Assembly (NCBI RefSeq): GCF_938030725.1
Contig: NZ_CALHIQ010000004.1
Coordinates: forward strand, 1-10,975
Source of the DNA: an uncultured Fretibacterium sp.
GTDB taxonomy: Bacteria > Synergistota > Synergistia > Synergistales > Aminobacteriaceae
Direction of reading: 5' to 3'
Length of the DNA stretch: 10,975 nt
Below the pieces are notes generated by a model. That model saw nothing but the letters and a program-made list of their open reading frames with translations. It was not told where the DNA came from and searched no databases. The translations under genes were made by a program, and so were the position numbers. Below are positions 1 to 6,530 of this stretch, in pieces. Position 1 is the first letter of the stretch, and each line of letters starts with the position of its first letter.

Positions 1-446
1 TAGCGGTTGGCGTGCTCGCTGTTCAGCCCCACCAGCTTCATCAGGCGCCGCATCCGGTCGCCCCATTCGTCCTTCGGGATGCCGTGGATGGACATCGGCT
101 CCATCACGATGTCCCCCACCGTCATGCGGGGGTTCAGCGAGGCGTAGGGGTCCTGAAAGATCATCTGCATCCGCTTGCGCCACGGCAGCATCGCCCCCTG
201 GGACAGGCGGGTGATGTCCTGCCCCATGAAGCGCACCGTCCCTCCCGTCGGGTCGTAGAGGCGCACGATCGTCCGCCCCGTCGTCGTCTTGCCGCACCCG
301 GATTCCCCCACCAGCCCCAGCGTTTCGCCGGGCAGGATGTCGAAGGTGACGCCGTCCACCGAGCGCACCGTGCCCGCGGCGACCTCGAAGTACTTCTTGA
401 GGCCGACGACCTCCAGCATCGGGGCGCCCTTTTCCTCCATCGTCAT
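1..446 (-). CDS. oppF: Oligopeptide ABC transporter ATPase OppF (partial, C-terminal part beyond left edge)
   Basis: This is the second ATPase subunit of an oligopeptide/dipeptide importer. It hydrolyses ATP on the cytoplasmic face to drive uptake through OppB/OppC. About 148 N-terminal residues are visible. The Walker A loop GESGCGKT is at residues 47-54, and the Q-loop IFQDPYASLNP (Q98) is characteristic of the Opp/Dpp/Nik group. The ABC signature, Walker B and the C-terminal oligopeptide domain lie outside the window. The ATG at 446 overlaps the oppD stop by 4 bp (ATGA), which indicates translational coupling. An ATG two codons later is possible but lacks this overlap. It is the last visible gene of oppBCDF. 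The family assignment is firm, but the substrate cannot be read from the sequence. Confidence 0.93.
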   Translation of the reverse strand, partial: MTMEEKGAPMLEVVGLKKYFEVAAGTVRSVDGVTFDILPGETLGLVGESGCGKTTTGRTIVRLYDPTGGTVRFMGQDITRLSQGAMLPWRKRMQMIFQDPYASLNPRMTVGDIVMEPMSIHGIPKDEWGDRMRRLMKLVGLNSEHANR

Positions 447-1471
447 CGCGCTCCCTCCTTCCTGTCGGCGGCCGACCCCGCCGGACGGTTCAAGAGCCAG
501 CAGGCCGCGTTGTGCGAGCCCGTCAGCTCCGTCCGATCGGGCGGATACTCCATGCAGACGCGCATGGCCTCAGGGCAGCGCGGCGCATAGGGACAGCCTG
601 CGGGCGGGTTCAGCAGGTCCGGCGGCTGCCCTTCAATGGGGATGAGCCGCTGCCTCACCAGCTCCTCCGGGTTGGGGACGGAGCGCAGCAGGCCGCGGGT
701 GTAGGGGTGGGCCGGCTCGTAGAATATCTCCCGCCGCGTCCCCCGCTCCATGATCCTCCCGCCGTACATCACCAGCACGCGGTCCGCCATGCCGGCGATC
801 ACGCCCAGGTCGTGGGTGATCAGGATGATGGAGGTCCCGAACTGCCCCTGAAGCTCCTTCATCAGCTCCAGGATCTGGGCCTGCACCGTCACGTCCAGGG
901 CCGTCGTGGGCTCGTCCGCGATCAGGAGGTCCGGGTTGCAGATCATGGCCATGGCGATCATGATGCGCTGCCGCTGCCCGCCGCTGAACTGGAAGGGGTA
1001 CTGGGTCAGGCGCCGCTCCGCCGGAACGATGCCCACCCGCTTCAGCATGTCCACCGCCCGGTCGTGCCGGTCGCAGGGGACCCTGTGGCGCCTCAGGGAC
1101 TCCTCCATCTGCCAGCGGACGGTCAGCACCGGGTTGAGGCTCGTCATGGGGTCCTGAAAGATCATGGATATCCGCTTCCCGCGAAGCTCCTCCAGGTCCC
1201 GCAGCCGCATCTTCGTGAGCTCCTGGCCGTCGAAGTCGATGCTGCCCCCCACGACGCGGCCCGACGTCCCCAGGAGCCCCAGCACGGAGAGCATGGTGAC
1301 GCTCTTGCCACTCCCGCTCTCGCCGACGATGCCCAGCACCTCGCCGCGCTTCACGTTGAAGGATACCCCGCCCACGGCCTTGACCTCTCCCGCCGGCGTG
1401 AAGAAGGACGTGCGAAGGTCCGACACGCGCAGCAGGAAGTTCGACGAGTTCATGGCGTTCATCTCGTTCAT
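443..1471 (-). CDS. oppD: Oligopeptide ABC transporter ATPase OppD
   Basis: This is the first ATPase subunit of the importer, 342 aa and complete. Visible motifs are Walker A GESGSGKS (50-57), Q-loop IFQDPMTSLNP (105-114), the signature FSGGQRQR (162-169), Walker B DLLIADEP ending in catalytic Glu187, and the switch His220. The C-terminal oligopeptide-transporter domain follows the nucleotide-binding domain and carries Cys293, Cys299, Cys306 and Cys324, the conserved cysteine set of OppD/DppD proteins. The ATG at 1471 follows a GGGGAGGGAG ribosome site that overlaps the oppC stop codon (1485-1487). Two further in-frame ATGs occur at residues 4 and 7, so the exact start may shift by a few codons. 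It overlaps oppF by 4 bp. Confidence 0.96.
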   Translation of the reverse strand: MNEMNAMNSSNFLLRVSDLRTSFFTPAGEVKAVGGVSFNVKRGEVLGIVGESGSGKSVTMLSVLGLLGTSGRVVGGSIDFDGQELTKMRLRDLEELRGKRISMIFQDPMTSLNPVLTVRWQMEESLRRHRVPCDRHDRAVDMLKRVGIVPAERRLTQYPFQFSGGQRQRIMIAMAMICNPDLLIADEPTTALDVTVQAQILELMKELQGQFGTSIILITHDLGVIAGMADRVLVMYGGRIMERGTRREIFYEPAHPYTRGLLRSVPNPEELVRQRLIPIEGQPPDLLNPPAGCPYAPRCPEAMRVCMEYPPDRTELTGSHNAACWLLNRPAGSAADRKEGAR

Positions 1472-1484
1472 CGTTCTCCCTCCC

Positions 1485-2426
1485 CTACTTTCTCAGGCGC
1501 GGGTCCAGCGCGTCGCGGAGGCCGTCGCCAAGGAAGTTGAAGGCCAGGATGGTGACGGAGATCGCCGCAGCCGGAAAAAAGAGCTGCCACGGGTAGATGG
1601 CGAGGGAGCCGATCGCGTCGTTGCTCAGCACGCCCCAGCTCGCCATGGGCGCGCTGACCCCCAGCCCAACGAAGCTCAGGAACGCCTCGGTGAAGATGGC
1701 GCGGGGGATGGAGAAGGTCAGCGTCACCAGGATGGGCCCCATGGCGTTGGGGATGAGGTGACGCAGGAGCATCCGGGTGCTGGAGGCCCCCAACACCCGC
1801 GCGGCCAGGACGAACTCCTCGTTCTTGATCCGCATCACCTCGGCCCGCACGATCCGCGCCATGGAGGCCCAGTAGGAGATGCCGAGGGTGATGAAGATGC
1901 TCTTCAGCCCCGGCCCCACCACCACCATGAGGAGGATGACGTAGATCATCGTCGGGACGCTGTAGATGACGTCCACGATGCGCATCATGACGTTGTCCGT
2001 CCGTCCGCCCACAAAGCCGGCGATGCCGCCGTAGATGACGCCGATGAACAGGTTGATGAAGCTCGCCACGAAACCAACGGCCAGCGAAATCCGCGCGCCG
2101 AACAGCACCCGGACGAAGATGTCCCGCCCGAACATGTCCGTCCCGAACCAGTGCTTCAGGCTGGGGGGCTCGTTCGACACCATGAAGTCCTGCCCGTCGT
2201 AGGTGTAGGGTGAAAGCCACGGGCCGACGACGGCCATTGCCAGGATGATGAGGATGACCACCAGTCCCAGGATCGCCACCCTGTCCCGGCAGAGGCGCCG
2301 CCAGGCGTCCTGCCAGTAGCTCAGGGAGGGGCGGACGAACTCCGCGCGCGTCCTCTCCTCCGGCGACACCGGCTCGAACAGCCGGGGGTCGCTGATATCG
2401 GGAACCGCTCGTTCCATGTCGCTCAT
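1485..2426 (-). CDS. oppC: Oligopeptide ABC transporter permease OppC
   Basis: This inner-membrane permease of 313 aa pairs with OppB to form the translocation pore. An N-terminal cytoplasmic stretch contains SYWQDAWRRLCRDR (36-49), typical of OppC, followed by a transmembrane segment (about 51-70). The binding-protein-dependent transport domain follows from about residue 108. The EAA loop that docks on the ATPases is at 204-227 (EFVLAARVLGASS...RHLIPN), and the C-terminus FNFLGDGLRDALDPR is very close to E. coli OppC. The reading frame stays open far upstream, but the start at 2426 is chosen because AGGGG lies just ahead of it, the OppC N-terminus begins here, and the upstream extension would overlap oppB. 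The gap to oppB is 14 bp. Confidence 0.95.
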   Translation of the reverse strand: MSDMERAVPDISDPRLFEPVSPEERTRAEFVRPSLSYWQDAWRRLCRDRVAILGLVVILIILAMAVVGPWLSPYTYDGQDFMVSNEPPSLKHWFGTDMFGRDIFVRVLFGARISLAVGFVASFINLFIGVIYGGIAGFVGGRTDNVMMRIVDVIYSVPTMIYVILLMVVVGPGLKSIFITLGISYWASMARIVRAEVMRIKNEEFVLAARVLGASSTRMLLRHLIPNAMGPILVTLTFSIPRAIFTEAFLSFVGLGVSAPMASWGVLSNDAIGSLAIYPWQLFFPAAAISVTILAFNFLGDGLRDALDPRLRK

Positions 2427-2440
2427 ATCCGTCCCCTCCG

Positions 2441-3358
2441 TCAATTCAGCTTGATCCGCGGGTCGATGAACCCGAGGCAGATGTCCACCACGAGGTTCAG
2501 CGAAACCAGAAGCGCGCTGTAGAAGATCGTGACGCCCATGATGGTGGTGTAGTCGCGGTTGGAGATGCTCGTGACGAAGAAGGTGCCCAGCCCCGGTACG
2601 CCAAAGACCTGCTCCACGACGAAGCTGCCCGTCAGGATGCCGGCAATGAGCGGCCCAAGGTAGGTGACCACGGGGATGATGGCGTTGCGCAGCGCGTGGA
2701 TGTAGACCACGGCCCGCTCCCGAAGGCCTTTGGAGTAGGCCGTTCGGATGTAGTCCTGCTGGAGGACCTCCAACATGCTGCTGCGAGTCAGGCGCGAGAT
2801 GAAGGCCGTCGGGTACCCCGCCAGCGTGATGGCGGGCAGCAGGGCCGTGGGCAGCCCCTCCCAGAAGCCCACCGTCACCCAGCCCCAGCGGTAGGCGAAG
2901 AAGTAGACGAGGATCGTCGCGATGACGAAGTTGGGTATGGTGATGCCCAGCGTGGCCAGCACCATCGCCGTGCGGTCCTGCCAGCGCCCCCGCCGCAGGG
3001 CAGAGACGATGCCGGCGGGAATGCCGACGACGAGGGCCAGCAGGATGGCGATGCTCCCCACCATCAGCGAGGCAGGGAAGCCGGAGGCGATGAGCTGGTT
3101 CACCGTCATGCCCTCGTACCGGTAGGAGGGACCCAGGTCGAAGTGCAGAACGTCCCACAGGTAGTGCCCGTACTGCACGTACAATGGGTCGTTCAGGTGG
3201 TAGCGGGCCATGATCTTCTCCAGGATGAAGGGCGGGATCGCCTTCTCGTCCGTGAACGGCCCGCCCGGAATGGCGCGCATCATGAAGAAGGTCAGGGTCA
3301 CGACGACGAAGAGCGTCAGGAAGCTGGCCCAGATTCGTTGAAAGATATACCTCCGCAT
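2441..3358 (-). CDS. oppB: Oligopeptide ABC transporter permease OppB
   Basis: This is the first gene of the transporter operon, an inner-membrane permease of 305 aa (E. coli OppB is 306). The first transmembrane helix is at about 9-29. It is followed by the OppB-type motifs FFMMRAIPGGPFT (24-36), YHLNDP (53-58) and DLGPSYRYEGMTVNQLIASGFP (about 74-95). The EAA loop is at 202-229 (DYIRTAYSKGL...HALRNAIIPV) and the protein ends VDICLGFIDPRIK. These motifs fit OppB better than DppB. The start at 3358 is ATG with a G-rich stretch (CTGGGGGG) about 8 nt upstream. No substrate-binding protein gene (oppA) lies upstream; it may be beyond the left edge after oppF or elsewhere. Confidence 0.95.
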   Translation of the reverse strand: MRRYIFQRIWASFLTLFVVVTLTFFMMRAIPGGPFTDEKAIPPFILEKIMARYHLNDPLYVQYGHYLWDVLHFDLGPSYRYEGMTVNQLIASGFPASLMVGSIAILLALVVGIPAGIVSALRRGRWQDRTAMVLATLGITIPNFVIATILVYFFAYRWGWVTVGFWEGLPTALLPAITLAGYPTAFISRLTRSSMLEVLQQDYIRTAYSKGLRERAVVYIHALRNAIIPVVTYLGPLIAGILTGSFVVEQVFGVPGLGTFFVTSISNRDYTTIMGVTIFYSALLVSLNLVVDICLGFIDPRIKLN

Positions 3359-3377
3359 TCGGATACCCCCCCAGGGT

Positions 3378-3432
3378 GTTTTAGGATAAAACGCTAAAGC
3401 GACGTGTAATTAAAACCTGTTTTCGTTAAAAC
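3378..3432. repeat. Cluster of TAAAAC / GTTTTA motifs ahead of oppB
   Basis: Five copies of a (T)TAAAAC motif or its complement occur in 55 bp. They are GTTTTA 3378-3383, TAAAAC 3387-3392, TTAAAAC 3410-3416, GTTTT 3419-3423 and TTAAAAC 3426-3432. The first two form a perfect inverted repeat around GGA, and 3412-3423 is a perfect palindrome (AAAAC CT GTTTT). The cluster overlaps and follows the proposed oppB promoter, a typical operator position. It may be a regulator binding array. Part of the pattern could be chance in an AT-rich leader. Confidence 0.45.
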
Positions 3433-3438
3433 ACACAA
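3409..3438 (-). promoter_or_regulatory. Candidate promoter of the opp operon
   Basis: On the minus strand, TTGTGT (3438-3433) and TTTAAT (3414-3409) are separated by 18 bp. The -10 matches the sigma70 consensus at 5 of 6 positions, while the -35 matches at only 3 of 6. The predicted start is near 3402, giving a leader of about 44 nt to the oppB ATG at 3358. The stretch 3381-3480 is markedly AT-rich compared with the flanking genes, which supports a promoter somewhere in it. An alternative -10 is TTTATC at 3390-3385. Confidence 0.4.
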
Positions 3439-3528
3439 TTCGAGAAGTTCTGTGATTTGCGAACAATAAACGTAATCATGGTATCACGCGGCGCGCTAAA
3501 AGTCCATGAAGGACGCGGCACGCGTTAT

Positions 3529-3561
3529 CCCCCGCCCGCGGCGGGCGGCCGCAGGCGGGGG
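3529..3561 (-). terminator. GC-rich hairpin after arnD, possible terminator without a T-tract
   Basis: CCCCCGCC (3529-3536) pairs with GGCGGGGG (3554-3561). After one C/A mismatch, GCGGC (3538-3542) pairs with GCCGC (3548-3552) around a 5-nt loop. The stem starts 7 nt beyond the arnD stop, the normal place for an operon-end signal. No run of T follows on either strand, so it is not a classical intrinsic terminator. It may act as an RNA 3'-end stabiliser or a leaky terminator between the arn and opp operons. Confidence 0.5.
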
Positions 3562-3568
3562 AAACAGC

Positions 3569-4465
3569 TTAGATGACCTGAGTCGCCACGGTCCCGGCGC
3601 GGCCGGGGATGGGACACATCTCGACGTCCGCCTCAGGGAGGGGCAGGGAGGCGGCCAGGGCCTCGCCCAGCGTCATGAAGGTCAGGGCTCCCTCGCTGCA
3701 GGCGTTCAGGAAGGCATTGAAGACGCCGCTCATCGCGCCGCCCTCCATCTCCGTGTGGATCGTGAGGACGTTCAGTCCCGGCTCCAGGAGGTCCAGGTAA
3801 TGGTCCGCGGCGTTCGCAGCGGATACCCCGTCGCGTCCCAGCACCTCGTCCAGCGTGGGGAGGGTCGAGGGCACCTGGGGCGTTCGGAACGTCTGCCCCT
3901 CCATACGGGGTAAGAACGGAGCGCTGCCGCGGGTGTCGCTGCAGTAGGCGAAGCCCAGCTCGTCCTGGACCGCCAGGCTGTCCGGCGTGACCTGCCAGCC
4001 GGGCGCAGCGCAGCAGGAGGGGCGCGCACCCGAAACCGTCTGGAAGAGTTCCATCGCCATCCCAAGCTCGTGGCGGATGACGTCCTGGGTCATGCGGGGC
4101 AGGCGGTCCTGCCACAGGACGTGGTTCCAGGCGTGGATGCCGCACTCGTGCCCCTCGTCCAGGGCGCGACACAGCAGGGAGGGGTCGGAGGGCACGATCA
4201 TCGGCGCCGGCAGCAGCGTTCCGTAGAACAGGGTCTTGAGCCCGTAGGTGGAGGGCGCGCGGGTGCGCAGCATCTTGGTGAGGAACCCCTTTCGGAAGAT
4301 GCGCCGCAGCGCCTTCCCCGACTCGTCGGGGCCCATGGAGAAGAAGACGGACGCGCGGACGCCGTGCGCCTTCAGTATGTCGAGGAGCCTGGGCAGCCCC
4401 TCCCGATATCCCTTCAGCGTGTCGATGTCTATCTTTATCGCCAGGGTGCAGTTCTCTACCGTCAC
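3569..4465 (-). CDS. arnD: 4-deoxy-4-formamido-L-arabinose-phosphoundecaprenol deformylase ArnD
   Basis: ArnD removes the formyl group from undecaprenyl-phosphate Ara4FN, making the Ara4N donor used by ArnT. At 298 aa it is close to E. coli ArnD (about 296). It is a polysaccharide-deacetylase (NodB) fold. The N-terminus IKIDIDTLKGYREGLPRLLDIL aligns with the ArnD start and supplies the metal/catalytic Asp region (D13, D15), and the metal-binding HxxxH is H111/H115. Other ArnD-specific stretches are SVFFSMGPD (39-47), CAAPGWQ, TIHTEMEGG and a C-terminal IPGRAG. The start is GTG at 4465, overlapping the stop of the upstream formyltransferase gene by 4 bp (GTGA). The next in-frame ATG is residue 44, inside the fold, so GTG is required. 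It is the last gene of the arn operon. Confidence 0.93.
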   Translation of the reverse strand: MTVENCTLAIKIDIDTLKGYREGLPRLLDILKAHGVRASVFFSMGPDESGKALRRIFRKGFLTKMLRTRAPSTYGLKTLFYGTLLPAPMIVPSDPSLLCRALDEGHECGIHAWNHVLWQDRLPRMTQDVIRHELGMAMELFQTVSGARPSCCAAPGWQVTPDSLAVQDELGFAYCSDTRGSAPFLPRMEGQTFRTPQVPSTLPTLDEVLGRDGVSAANAADHYLDLLEPGLNVLTIHTEMEGGAMSGVFNAFLNACSEGALTFMTLGEALAASLPLPEADVEMCPIPGRAGTVATQVI

Positions 4466-5424
4466 TTCAGCGTTCCCCCCAAAAGGATGCCTCTCTCAAG
4501 GTGCGGGCAGGCGTCGTCCCCCTCAAGCCCGTCCTTTTTTTTCTCGCCCCATTCATCGGCCCACTGGGCCTGCAGGATCTCCAGGGCTCCTCGCCCCGCC
4601 GCGACCAGGGGCGGCCGCGAGCGCAGCACCGTGCCCGGAGAGGCCGCGGACGTCCCCTCCGACGGGCGCGTGCGCCAAACCATGAGCTTCCGGCCCTCCA
4701 GGAAGGTGAACGCCCCAGGGAAGGGCCAGGCCACGGCGCGGACGAGGTTGTGCAGCGCTTGCGCGTCCTGCGTCCAGTCCATCAGCCCGTCCGCCGGACG
4801 CCGCCGCCCGAAGGTCGTGGCGCGGCTCTCGTCCTGAGGCGTCCCCTCGGCCTCTCCGGCCAGGATTGCCCTCAGGCTGCGCCGCAGGGCGGCGCCCGCC
4901 GCGGGGACCAGCTTCCGAAAGACCTCGATGGCCGTTTCGTCCGGCCCGATGGGGACGGCGATCTGGTCCACGACGTTGCCACGGTCCGCCCACGCGGTCA
5001 TGTGGTGCAGCGTCACCCCCGTCTCCGGCTCCCCGTTCAGCACCGCCCAGTTGACGCAGGCTCTGCCCCGGTAGCGGGGAAGGAGGGAGCCGTGCAGGTT
5101 GAACGCCCCCAGCGGCGCGAGGTTCAGGACGCTCATGGGGATCAGGGATCGGTAGTAGAAGGAGAAGATCACGTCCGGCGCAGCCGACCGCACCCGCTCC
5201 ACCTCCCCCGAGAGCACGTCCGGCGTCAGCACGGAAAGGCCGCGGGCCCTGGCCAGGTCGCCCACGGAATCGAACCACCGGACCTCGTCGGGGTCGTCCC
5301 GGTGCGTGTAGAGGAGGCGGACGTCCACCCCCTGTTCCAGCAGGACCTTCAGGCACTCGCAGCCGACGGCGCTGTAGGCGAACACCACGGCACGGCAGGG
5401 CCTCTTCTCGTTCACTTTGCTCAC
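4462..5424 (-). CDS. arnA: Stand-alone UDP-L-Ara4N formyltransferase (ArnA N-terminal half)
   Basis: This enzyme transfers a formyl group from 10-formyl-tetrahydrofolate to UDP-L-Ara4N, making the substrate of ArnC. It is 320 aa and equals only the N-terminal domain of E. coli ArnA (about 660 aa); the decarboxylase half is a separate gene at 8210-9229. Catalytic residues correspond to E. coli N102/H104/D140: N109 and H111 in FNLHGSLLPRYRGRA, and D147 in HHMTAWADRG. VIFSFYYRSLI (85-95) is an ArnA hallmark. The FMT-type C-terminal domain includes FGRRRPADG and NLVRAVAWPFPGAF. The frame is open upstream into arnC, but GTG at 5424 is chosen because AGAAGGGG precedes it and it overlaps the arnC stop by 4 bp (GTGA). 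The next Met is residue 97. Confidence 0.92.
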   Translation of the reverse strand: MSKVNEKRPCRAVVFAYSAVGCECLKVLLEQGVDVRLLYTHRDDPDEVRWFDSVGDLARARGLSVLTPDVLSGEVERVRSAAPDVIFSFYYRSLIPMSVLNLAPLGAFNLHGSLLPRYRGRACVNWAVLNGEPETGVTLHHMTAWADRGNVVDQIAVPIGPDETAIEVFRKLVPAAGAALRRSLRAILAGEAEGTPQDESRATTFGRRRPADGLMDWTQDAQALHNLVRAVAWPFPGAFTFLEGRKLMVWRTRPSEGTSAASPGTVLRSRPPLVAAGRGALEILQAQWADEWGEKKKDGLEGDDACPHLERGILLGGTLK

Positions 5425-6416
5425 CGCCCCTTCTCCGCCTCCGGGTCCGCTCCGTCGGGGCCGTAGAACCGGCGCACGATGTAGCGCGGCCGGCGGCGCA
5501 CCTCCTGATAGAGGCGACCGATGTACTCCCCGGTGATGCCCACGCAGGAGATCGTCACCCCCATCAGCAGGAAGTTCAGGGCCAGAAGCGTGAAGACGCC
5601 CTCGGCCTCCGGTCCGACCCACAAGCGCCGGATCAGCATGAACACGGCGAAGCAGAGGCTCAACACGGAAACGGCCAGCCCCATCATCGTGACGGCCTGC
5701 AGTGGGACGAGGGAGAAGCTGGTCATCAGGTCGAAGTTCAGGCGGATGAGGCGAAACAGGCTGTACTTGGAGGTCCCGCTCTCCCGCTCGCTGTGCGCCA
5801 CCTCGATCTCCACGGGGTTGACCGCAAACTTCTGCGCGAGGGCGGGGATGAACGTCGTCGTCTCCGCCGACTCGTTGATGATGTCTATGATATCACGCCG
5901 ATAGCCCCGCAGCATACAGCCGTAGTCGTGCAGCGACAGGCCCGTGATCCGATTGGTCAGCCAGTTCACGACGCGCGAGGCCGTGCGGCGGAACAGCGTG
6001 TCCCGACGGTGCCGCCGGACCGTCCCCACCACGTCGTGCCCCTCCTCAAGACAGGCCACGATGCGGGGAATCTCCTCCGGGGGGTTCTGCAGGTCCGCGT
6101 CCATCGTGATGACGTCCTTCCCCGACGCGGCGTTAAACCCTGCCATGATGGCCATGTGCTGGCCGAAGTTGCCGTTGAAGTCGATGACGCGCACCTCCCC
6201 CGGCCGCCGTTTCCACTCCCTCAGCAGGAGCGGAAGGGAGGCGTCGCCACTGCCGTCGTTCACGAAGACGACCTCATAGGTCCGCCCCATGCCCTCCAGG
6301 ACCGGAAAGAGCCGATCGAAGAGCTGGGGCAGGCTATCCTCCTCGTTGTAGACGGGGACGATGATGGAAATGTCCTTGTTTGTTTTCATTGATGCGGTCG
6401 TATCACTCAATCTCAA
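5421..6416 (-). CDS. arnC: Undecaprenyl-phosphate Ara4FN transferase ArnC
   Basis: ArnC is a GT2-family membrane glycosyltransferase that moves 4-formamido-L-arabinose from UDP to undecaprenyl phosphate on the cytoplasmic face. It is 331 aa. The catalytic domain has SIIVPVYNEEDSLP (17-30), NDGSGD (53-58) and the metal-binding DAD at 106-108 in MDADLQNPPEEIPR. Closeness to E. coli ArnC is clear in NFGQHMAIMAGF, GCMLRGYRR and SGTSKYSLFRLI. Two transmembrane helices (about 240-265 and 276-300) follow, and the tail is GEYIGRLYQEVRRRPRYIV. The start is taken as TTG at 6416, preceded by AGGGAGGG (6428-6421). An ATG at residue 10 (6389) has no visible ribosome site. Distant relatives include DpmS/GtrB transferases, but the arn neighbours favour ArnC. 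Confidence 0.92.
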   Translation of the reverse strand: MRLSDTTASMKTNKDISIIVPVYNEEDSLPQLFDRLFPVLEGMGRTYEVVFVNDGSGDASLPLLLREWKRRPGEVRVIDFNGNFGQHMAIMAGFNAASGKDVITMDADLQNPPEEIPRIVACLEEGHDVVGTVRRHRRDTLFRRTASRVVNWLTNRITGLSLHDYGCMLRGYRRDIIDIINESAETTTFIPALAQKFAVNPVEIEVAHSERESGTSKYSLFRLIRLNFDLMTSFSLVPLQAVTMMGLAVSVLSLCFAVFMLIRRLWVGPEAEGVFTLLALNFLLMGVTISCVGITGEYIGRLYQEVRRRPRYIVRRFYGPDGADPEAEKGR

Positions 6417-6420
6417 GCAG

Positions 6421-6428
6421 CCCTCCCT
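6421..6428 (-). promoter_or_regulatory. Ribosome binding site deciding the arnC TTG start
   Basis: AGGGAGGG on the minus strand lies 4-5 nt before TTG (6416). No comparable purine run precedes the ATG at 6389, so the site argues for a TTG start with a nine-residue N-terminal extension. Confidence 0.6.
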
Positions 6429-6484
6429 GGTGCAAAAGGCATCGATGGCGCGGGGCCCATGGAACTCTCGTCTTGAGCCCTGCG

Positions 6485-6514
6485 GGACGGATGCGGCAGC
6501 CCGTTCCTCCGTCC
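6485..6514 (-). other. Hairpin in the arnT-arnC gap
   Basis: On the minus strand a perfect 7-bp stem (GGACGGA 6514-6508 with TCCGTCC 6491-6485) encloses a 16-nt loop that can form an inner 3-bp stem (CGG/CCG). It begins 17 nt after the arnT stop, inside a 114-bp gap that is the only non-overlapping junction of the arn operon. No T-tract follows, so it looks more like an mRNA processing or stability element than a terminator. Confidence 0.4.
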
Positions 6515-6530
6515 TTCCTGAGGCGATGCG

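Noticed and set aside
512..1540. Long antisense open frame opposite oppD, and similar long frames opposite other genes (1164-2213, 2696-3397, 6672-8339)
   Set aside because: High GC lowers stop frequency in the opposite strand. The translations are low-complexity, rich in Arg, Pro, His and Gly, and the sense strand encodes clear protein families.
2427..3158. Upstream extension of oppC (open frame to 3158)
   Set aside because: It would overlap most of oppB. The OppC N-terminus and ribosome site place the start at 2426.
3450..3465. CRP-like site (TGTGATTTGCGAACAA) upstream of oppB
   Set aside because: Only one half-site fits; the second half is AACAA rather than TCACA.
3506..3913. Plus-strand ORF starting in the arnD-opp intergenic region
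   Set aside because: It has no ribosome site and is mostly antisense to arnD with a biased composition.
5425..5622. Upstream extension of the formyltransferase gene
   Set aside because: The added 66 residues are a shadow of the arnC C-terminus; the GTG at 5424 has a ribosome site and a 4-bp overlap.
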